A program made the position numbers and the translations under genes. A stretch of 11,523 nt of DNA. Source: an uncultured Cytophagaceae bacterium. GTDB lineage: Bacteria; Bacteroidota; Bacteroidia; Cytophagales; Microscillaceae. Positions 7,071-11,523 of this stretch are shown here, in pieces. The number at the start of each line of letters is the position of its first letter. The first letter of the stretch is position 1. The notes below the pieces were generated by a model. The model was not told the origin of the DNA, made no database searches, and was given only the letters and a program-made list of their open reading frames with translations. The stretch is taken from contig CALDJV010000521.1 in NCBI GenBank assembly GCA_937899305.1, positions 1-11,523 on the forward strand, given 5' to 3'.

Positions 7071-8423
7071 TTAGCTACAATATTTACGAGCTATTTTATA
7101 AGCTTTGGGATGCCCATATTCGCCTGCTTTACGCAATGTTTTACAAGCTTCATCCTTTTTGCCCATATACAAAAGTGTCATTCCTTTGTTATAAAAGGCT
7201 TTGTTATTCAATGGATCAATGGCAATGGCCTTATCAAAATCGACCAAGGCCCCTTCATAATTTCTGGATTTGTATTTGATCACCCCCCGATGATTGTAGA
7301 TTTCTGGATCTTTGGGGTTGAGCGAGAGCGCCTTGTCAAAATCGGCCAAGGCCCCATTATAATCTAGTTTAATTTCCTTGATGGTTCCTCTTTGAATGTA
7401 GGCCTCGTGGTTATTGGGTTGCTCGTCTATAATGAATTGGATGTCCTTGATGGCTCCTTCAAAATCTTTCAATAAACCCTTGATTTTGGCCCTACGGAAA
7501 TAGAATCCCAAATTTCGTCCATCCAATGCCACCGCTTTATCCAAATCTTTCAGAGCCGATTTCAAGTCCTTGTTTTGTTCATGAGCCAACGCCCTTTGGG
7601 CAAAGTAATGTTCGTCCTTATTGTAAATTTTAATGGCCTTGGTAAAATCTTCAATGGCTTTATTGTTTTTTCCTTCCTGTACAAAATATTTACCCCGACT
7701 AAAAAGCGCCTCGTGATATACCTCATTATAACGGATCGCTTTTGAGTAATCGGTCAGTGCGCCATCATAATTCAGCAAGTTTTTAGCAAGCCCTCGGTGG
7801 TGGTAAGCAGCTGCATAACGCGGGTTGAGGCGCAAAGCTTTGTTGTAGTCTTTCAGTGATTTCTTTACATCTTTCAAAGCCACTCTAATCAAGCCACGAT
7901 AGTAATTAAATTCGGGGCGAAATGGGTTGAGTTTCAAAGCCGTATTGATGTCCATCAATGCAGAACGATGGTCAGAAATACGGTATTTAGAGACCGCTCG
8001 GTTATAAAACGAAAATGTGTCCTTGGGATGGAGTCTAATGGCTTCAGTATAATCATCAATGGCATCCTTGTAATCTTCCATCAATATTTCAGTAAGGGCC
8101 CTTCCGCGATAAGCTGCGGCCAAGTTGTGGTTCAAATCGATGGCCTTAGTATAATCTTTGATTGCCAGTGAATATTTTTTCAAAGCTTGATAAGCTTCTG
8201 CTCTTTTTTCATAAGCCAATGCAAAAGATGGATCCTTTTTGGTGGCGAGTGAATACATTTTAATAGCGGCTTTGTAACGTTTGTCCCTGATTTTGCTATT
8301 CCCTTTTTTTACAAGCTGCTCGGCGGCTTCATGATCTTGCGAAATAGCTGGTAGGTTATAAACCACAATGAAGAGGAACACCCAAATGATACGTCCTATA
8401 ATACACTTTATGAATGATGACAT
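7071..8423 (-). CDS. Exported tetratricopeptide-repeat protein, about 12 TPRs
   Basis: 450 aa. An N-terminal hydrophobic segment (about 8-27, then AISQ|DHEAA) looks like a signal peptide, placing the protein in the periplasm or outer envelope. The rest is a continuous TPR array with a 34-residue period, roughly 36-68, 69-102, 103-136, 137-170, 171-204, 205-237, 238-271, 272-305, 306-339, 340-373, 374-407 and 408-441. The signatures are typical (AYRGRALTEILMEDYKDAI, GALVDFDKAIAIDP). The last repeat has the form DEACKTLRKAGEYGHPKAY and ends in KYCS, a C-terminal cap common in Bacteroidota TPR proteins. There is no catalytic domain, so it should be a scaffold or binding protein; its partners cannot be told from sequence. 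The TPRs here are the 34-residue class, unlike the 40-residue repeats of the TPR-phosphatase. It starts 188 bp downstream of the protease stop and beyond that gene's terminator, so it is a separate transcription unit. Confidence 0.92.
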   Translation of the reverse strand: MSSFIKCIIGRIIWVFLFIVVYNLPAISQDHEAAEQLVKKGNSKIRDKRYKAAIKMYSLATKKDPSFALAYEKRAEAYQALKKYSLAIKDYTKAIDLNHNLAAAYRGRALTEILMEDYKDAIDDYTEAIRLHPKDTFSFYNRAVSKYRISDHRSALMDINTALKLNPFRPEFNYYRGLIRVALKDVKKSLKDYNKALRLNPRYAAAYHHRGLAKNLLNYDGALTDYSKAIRYNEVYHEALFSRGKYFVQEGKNNKAIEDFTKAIKIYNKDEHYFAQRALAHEQNKDLKSALKDLDKAVALDGRNLGFYFRRAKIKGLLKDFEGAIKDIQFIIDEQPNNHEAYIQRGTIKEIKLDYNGALADFDKALSLNPKDPEIYNHRGVIKYKSRNYEGALVDFDKAIAIDPLNNKAFYNKGMTLLYMGKKDEACKTLRKAGEYGHPKAYKIARKYCS

Positions 8424-8536
8424 AATGAATAGTAATAGCTCGATAATTTTTTCACTAAAATAAACGATTTACCTAGTAAAACAGATGCAATGTAAGAAGG
8501 ATTAATTTATTTAATGAAAATCAATATTGATGGATA

Positions 8537-8566
8537 TAAAAAAGCCAGAGCAAAGCTGCTCTGGCT
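8537..8566 (-). terminator. Rho-independent terminator of the S8 protease gene
   Basis: AGCCAGAGC (8543-8551) and GCTCTGGCT (8558-8566) form a perfect 9-bp GC-rich stem with a 6-base loop. On the minus strand the stem is followed directly by a run of six T (A-run at 8538-8543 on the plus strand). It lies 46 bp past the protease stop and separates that gene from the TPR gene. Confidence 0.88.
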
Positions 8567-8611
8567 ATATTCTAAAATAATGACTTGATGTCTATTTTAC
8601 GTTTTTGAATA

Positions 8612-10162
8612 CTATCTTACTCTTGATACTGCTTCGTAAGCGTTGATTTTACCCCATCCAAATTTAGAATTACGACTAGGATAAAGGTCAGTGCCTTCTT
8701 TCAAACGTTGCAATACCGTACTACGTGATTGAGAAGGATTCGTAGACCACACCAAACCAGCAATTCCGGCCATTGTAGCAGTAGCTACCGACGATCCACC
8801 TACTCTATCGGGTGAGTTGCCACTCATGCGTAAAGTCAAAGCAGTACGGCTATTGGCGCCTTCTCGCTGCATTACTACCGCAAAATCTACCTTGCGTCCA
8901 AAGTGACAGTTGTAGCACTCTTTGTATCCACTGCGGTCAGTTACACCAGTTACACCTACAGTTTCCGACATATTGGCTGGAAAAATCACCCCTACAATGT
9001 CATTGCCCCAAGAGAAAGAAGTACCTGCAGCACTGAAGATCAATTTTCCTCTTCCATAAGCATATCTTACTGCGTCTTTGATTTGACCTACCGACCATAG
9101 GTTTCCAATAGACATACTAATGATGTGGGTGTTTTGATTGGCCAAGTAAACCAAAGCATCAGATACACCATCTTGTTCGCTGCCATTGTTCAAAACTACA
9201 TCATCGGTACCTCTTACTGAAACAAAGTCGGCTTGATAAGCTACCCCGCTAGGTGCTCCGTCGGTAGTGCGTGGCGCTGCAATTACCCCAGACATAGAAG
9301 TTCCATGACCACAGTCGTCGTATGGACCATCTATTTTAGGTCTTTGCCAGAACCATACTGGTGGAGCATAGGTACCTTTACGAGTCAAAGAACGACCCAC
9401 GTTTGAGAAACCGCTATTGAATGAACTACCTAACTTAGATTGGTTGGATGAAACCCCAGTATCAATTACACCAATTTTTATTCCACGTCCTTTTCTACTA
9501 ATTGGGAGGGCGCGGTCAATGCCATTTTTCTGGAAATGCCAAGATTCTAAAGCGCCATCCGATGCAATGCTATAATCGGCACTGCTTACTGATGATCCAC
9601 CAGAGCTACAACCCGCACTTTGTACGCGATTGCCCTGACCACCACTTGTATTGAGGTGATAAGTAGAAGGCTCTGCGTAGCGCACATTGGGCGATTCTCT
9701 TACTACATCTATTACCTGGGCAATAGAAACTTTTACCTTAAAAAATGGGAGTACCTCATGCTCCGAAATCACAATCTCTTCGCGTTTTTGGGTGATGCCA
9801 AATTTTTGATAAGTTTCCTGAATATCGGTAATGATTTGCTCTTTAGCATTGACCCATTCACTACTTTTTACATTGATTTCGTGCATTCTGGTGTCAATAT
9901 TTGCGAAACCATCTGGCTGATATCCTACAGTAAGCGAGCCATCGTTATTGTCGGTAACCGCTGAAAAGAGGATTTGATTGTCCACCCAAGCCCACTCAAA
10001 CTCTCCTTTAGTTTTGAGGTAGTTAACAATAATCTTGTCGCGAACAGCCTTGGAGACAATCTCAGTATTTGCATTAGGGTCGGGAGTAACATTTTGTTCA
10101 TTGCGGGTAGAGCAGCTGCCCATTACCAATGCAATGACCGGGATTAGGAGGTATTTTCTCAT
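8612..10162 (-). CDS. Subtilisin-like (S8) serine protease, lipoprotein
   Basis: 516 aa. The N-terminus is a lipoprotein signal (LVMGSC, lipidated Cys17), so the protein should be anchored in the envelope. Residues about 30-170 form a propeptide whose end (KVKVSIAQVIDVVRESPNV, then YAEP) resembles the I9 inhibitor domain. A Ser/Gly-rich link follows, then the S8 domain: Asp234 in GVIDTGV, His286 in CGHGTSMSG and Ser458 in GSSVATATMAG. Three features are atypical. The AAGN motif reads AAGT, so Thr381 replaces the oxyanion Asn; the Pro after the Ser motif (SMATP) is Ala; and the domain carries Cys284 beside the active His and a CYNC pair (416/419). A conserved FGWGKINAYEAV forms the usual S8 end. 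No C-terminal sorting domain is present. The likely role is cleaving extracytoplasmic proteins or peptides, with the substrate unknown. The start is fixed by the signal sequence; no Shine-Dalgarno sequence is seen. Confidence 0.93.
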   Translation of the reverse strand: MRKYLLIPVIALVMGSCSTRNEQNVTPDPNANTEIVSKAVRDKIIVNYLKTKGEFEWAWVDNQILFSAVTDNNDGSLTVGYQPDGFANIDTRMHEINVKSSEWVNAKEQIITDIQETYQKFGITQKREEIVISEHEVLPFFKVKVSIAQVIDVVRESPNVRYAEPSTYHLNTSGGQGNRVQSAGCSSGGSSVSSADYSIASDGALESWHFQKNGIDRALPISRKGRGIKIGVIDTGVSSNQSKLGSSFNSGFSNVGRSLTRKGTYAPPVWFWQRPKIDGPYDDCGHGTSMSGVIAAPRTTDGAPSGVAYQADFVSVRGTDDVVLNNGSEQDGVSDALVYLANQNTHIISMSIGNLWSVGQIKDAVRYAYGRGKLIFSAAGTSFSWGNDIVGVIFPANMSETVGVTGVTDRSGYKECYNCHFGRKVDFAVVMQREGANSRTALTLRMSGNSPDRVGGSSVATATMAGIAGLVWSTNPSQSRSTVLQRLKEGTDLYPSRNSKFGWGKINAYEAVSRVR

Positions 10163-10745
10163 GTCGGTAAAGTGTAACGTAATTGTAAATATTAGAAACC
10201 ACTTGAATTTTTGTTATCCAATCATTTCAGGTCGCGCTTATCTTCTTGGGATACAACCAAAAGCTGCTCAGTAACCAAACAGAGCGTCCGCTGATGCGAA
10301 ATATGGCCTTGAAAAATAGAGAAACCTTCAACTGAAATATGGGCTAGACTTCAAGCTGTTTCATAAATAAGTTAAAAAATGATTTTCTGATTTTAGGAGA
10401 TTAGTAATTATATAATTTCAACTCTCAATATAATTTTAGGCAATAATAAAATATTTTATCGTAAAATAATACTATTTTAAGTCTAAAGTGACCAATAGTT
10501 TATTAAGTGACTGAACGATTGGGAGTTATTTTTCCAAAAAGAGAATCATTTGTCGAGGTTTTAGATTTTTATTTTGAATTTAACTGTAAAGTCGATGAAT
10601 ATTTTATATATCAATGATTTGCCCAACTTTTATTTGTTTGAATGAAGTGAATTTGAGAAAGGTAGTAAGGGAGCATTATTCGATGTTTTGGCAAATCATC
10701 ATTTCTTATGATACTCATCCTTGTTTGGTCAAGTTCTGAAAGCTA

Positions 10746-10773
10746 TTGATCCGTTAATGGTGTAGTATATTTG
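10746..10773 (+). promoter_or_regulatory. Possible Bacteroidota-type promoter for a short transcript
   Basis: TTG (10746-10748), a 17-bp gap and TATATTTG (10766-10773) match the TTG/TAnnTTTG consensus. A transcript from about 10780 would run about 160 nt to the hairpin at 10909-10940, which is followed by T4 on this strand too. In DNA this AT-rich the -7 motif is expected about once per 800 bp over both strands, so it may be chance. Confidence 0.25.
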
Positions 10774-10906
10774 CAAGGCAAGTGATTGATAGAGAAATGA
10801 TGATATCAGGTTGGACAGAAGTGTCTCAAGTTTTATTTGGCGAACGTGGAATACTTGGAGTATAAAGACAAACGGGGTAGGGGGAAGTGCTTGACAATAG
10901 GCAAAT

Positions 10907-10940
10907 AAAAAAGCCTTTGAATGATGTTTCAAAGGCTTTT
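10907..10940 (-). terminator. Intrinsic terminator of the complete tRNA-Phe gene, possibly bidirectional
   Basis: AAAAGCCTTTGAA (10909-10921) and TTCAAAGGCTTTT (10928-10940) form a perfect 13-bp stem with a 6-base loop. On the minus strand it lies just past the tRNA 3' end and runs into T6. On the plus strand the stem also ends in T4, so it could stop transcripts arriving from the left. Confidence 0.85.
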
Positions 10941-10950
10941 AGTGAATGAG

Positions 10951-11023
10951 TGGTGCCAGCTGGATTCGAACCAGCGACACACGGATTTTCAGTCCGATGC
11001 TCTACCAACTGAGCTATGGCACC
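10951..11023 (-). tRNA. tRNA-Phe (anticodon GAA)
   Basis: The minus strand folds as a standard 73-nt cloverleaf: acceptor GGTGCCA/TGGCACC, D-stem GCTC/GAGC with loop AGTTGGTA, anticodon loop CTGAAAA (anticodon GAA, Phe), five-base variable loop GTGTC, and T-stem GCTGG/CCAGC with loop TTCGAAT. The discriminator is A73. The next bases are CTC, so the 3' CCA is not encoded and must be added by the nucleotidyltransferase. The anticodon stem has a T-T mismatch at its outermost pair (27-43). It has its own promoter and terminator. Confidence 0.97.
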
Positions 11024-11045
11024 ATTTGTTTCTCAATCGGGAGTG

Positions 11046-11076
11046 CAAAGGTAGTAACTCCGATTATAAATGCAAA
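11046..11076 (-). promoter_or_regulatory. Promoter of the complete tRNA-Phe gene
   Basis: Read on the minus strand: TTTG (11076-11073), a 19-bp gap, then TACCTTTG (11053-11046). Both boxes match the Bacteroidota housekeeping sigma consensus (TTTG at -33, TAnnTTTG at -7) without mismatch. Transcription would start near 11040, giving a leader of about 16 nt before the mature tRNA 5' end at 11023. Confidence 0.8.
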
Positions 11077-11087
11077 TGCTTCGCTAC

Positions 11088-11105
11088 TTTTTTTTCTTTT
11101 TTTTT
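11088..11105 (-). promoter_or_regulatory. A-tract upstream of tRNA promoter, UP-element-like
   Basis: On the minus strand, nine A, one G and eight A lie 11 bp upstream of the -33 box. Such A-tracts upstream of stable-RNA promoters often raise transcription through the RNA polymerase alpha subunit or DNA bending. This role is inferred from position only. Confidence 0.45.
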
Positions 11106-11212
11106 CGTTACGGCAAAACTTTTAGCTTACTCAATGGCTTTTATTTCCATCTCTATTAAAAACCATCCAACCTGTTTAGAATGATTCAAAATTAGCAGGA
11201 TCGACTCTCATA

Positions 11213-11246
11213 TTTGCTCAAAAAATCATCGAATTGATTAGATTTG
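11213..11246 (+). promoter_or_regulatory. Possible Bacteroidota-type promoter between the tRNA genes
   Basis: TTTG (11213-11216), a 22-bp gap and TAGATTTG (11239-11246) match the consensus. A transcript would begin near 11253 and head into the antisense of the second tRNA. A small hairpin (ATGCT/AGCAT, 11259-11273, followed by TTT) lies just downstream and might end it early. Chance occurrence is quite possible. Confidence 0.22.
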
Positions 11247-11427
11247 TTTGATAGTAGTATGCTAACCGAGCATTTTGAGAATATTGATATATGAAATGCT
11301 TAGAGTACAAAAAATAAGAGCAGCTGAAATGACGTATTTTCAAAAAGTAAGAGAAATGAACGTAGGGCAAAATGCAGTGAGTTTAGATGGGCTAAAGCAT
11401 CAGTTAAAGATGACCAGAAGGGCAAAG

Positions 11428-11458
11428 AAAAAGCCTTCCTTGAAAATAAGAAAGGCTT
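11428..11458 (-). terminator. Intrinsic terminator of the second tRNA-Phe gene
   Basis: AAGCCTTCCTT (11431-11441) and AAGAAAGGCTT (11448-11458) form an 11-bp stem with one C-A mismatch and a 6-base loop; on the minus strand it is followed by T5. It sits 12 bp past the tRNA 3' end, like the terminator of the first copy. Confidence 0.78.
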
Positions 11459-11470
11459 GGTTCATTGAAG

Positions 11471-11523
11471 TGGTGCCAGCTGGATTCGAACCAGCGACAC
11501 ACGGATTTTCAGTCCGATGCTCT
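11471..11523 (-). tRNA. Second tRNA-Phe (GAA), cut by window edge
   Basis: The 53 visible bases are identical to the 3' part of the complete tRNA-Phe (discriminator through anticodon loop into the D-stem), including the T-T mismatch in the anticodon stem. The 5' end and promoter lie beyond the window. The 3' CCA is not encoded here either (next bases CTT). Confidence 0.93.

Larger units (their letters stand above)
10163..10950. other. 788-bp AT-rich region without a recognisable gene
   Basis: It lies between the protease start and the 3' end of tRNA-Phe. It must contain the protease promoter, but I find no TAnnTTTG match in the right orientation. It includes a short AT-only hairpin (TATTTTA/TAAAATA, 10452-10468), a possible plus-strand promoter at 10746-10773 followed by a 22-codon open frame (10797-10865), and the hairpin at 10907-10940. 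No longer frame looks like a protein. Confidence 0.6.
11024..11470. other. 447-bp spacer between the two tRNA-Phe genes
   Basis: It holds the promoter and A-tract of the left tRNA gene, the terminator of the right one, and a possible plus-strand promoter at 11213-11246. A plus-strand frame from 11329 stays open to the window edge, but its second half is the antisense of the terminator and tRNA, so I do not call it a gene. Confidence 0.6.

Noticed and set aside
7071..8423. DNA-level repeats in the TPR gene as a possible repeat element
   Set aside because: The 102-bp periodicity follows from the TPR protein repeats, and the copies are too diverged at the DNA level to be a separate element.
10826..11184. 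Open frames on both strands across the complete tRNA-Phe (for example MVEHRTENPCVAGSNPAG and WCQLDSNQRHTDFQSDALP)
   Set aside because: These are well-known false translations of tRNA genes and their antisense.
11329..11523. Plus-strand frame MTYFQKVREMNVGQNAVSL onward, open to the window edge
   Set aside because: Its second half is the antisense of a terminator and a tRNA (VVPAGFEPATHGF), and it would stop just after the edge; the first 30 codons alone are not convincing.
1..11523. Search for insertion sequences, integrase sites, CRISPR arrays, toxin-antitoxin or phage genes
   Set aside because: No transposase or integrase motifs, no regularly spaced direct repeats, and no target-site duplications beside the tRNA genes were seen.

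Overview
The window looks like the chromosome of a marine or soil Bacteroidota member, probably a Cytophagales relative such as Microscilla. The grounds are AT-rich DNA with wide AT-rich spacers, almost no Shine-Dalgarno sequences, a tRNA promoter matching the Bacteroidota TTTG/TAnnTTTG consensus, several TPR proteins with SpoIIE-type phosphatase domains, and a lipoprotein-type subtilase. The genus is a guess from style, not an identification.

Region 1 (1-5820) is a same-strand series of three SpoIIE/PP2C-type Ser/Thr phosphatase genes. The first is cut by the window edge, so only its catalytic C-terminus is visible. The second is a two-TM receptor with a large helical extracytoplasmic domain, a HAMP domain and the phosphatase. 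The third has a signal peptide, about seven TPRs with exact 40-residue spacing, a coiled coil, one TM segment and the phosphatase. All carry the catalytic Asp motifs that can be checked. A convergent gene for a small secreted orphan protein (2666-3280) sits between the second and third. The 410-bp spacer in front of the third gene holds two overlapping inverted repeats.

Region 2 (5881-6994) holds two same-strand orphan genes (121 and 183 aa) downstream of the TPR-phosphatase. They are soluble, probably cytoplasmic proteins of no recognised family.

Region 3 (7071-10162, minus strand) holds an exported protein built almost wholly of about 12 TPRs and, upstream of it, a lipoprotein S8 (subtilisin-like) protease with its own clear rho-independent terminator. 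The protease has the Asp/His/Ser triad but Thr where the oxyanion-hole Asn is normally found.

Region 4 (10163-11523) is gene-poor. It contains a complete tRNA-Phe(GAA) and, 447 bp away, the start of a second copy identical over the 53 visible nt. Both are on the minus strand, each with its own intrinsic terminator. The complete copy has a good promoter and an A-tract upstream.

Taken together, the left half encodes membrane-anchored sensor-phosphatases that should dephosphorylate anti-anti-sigma (STAS) or similar cytoplasmic partners in response to envelope signals. No STAS protein, RsbW-like kinase or sigma factor lies in the window, so their targets are either elsewhere or among the orphan genes. 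I see no mobile element, CRISPR array or defence system.
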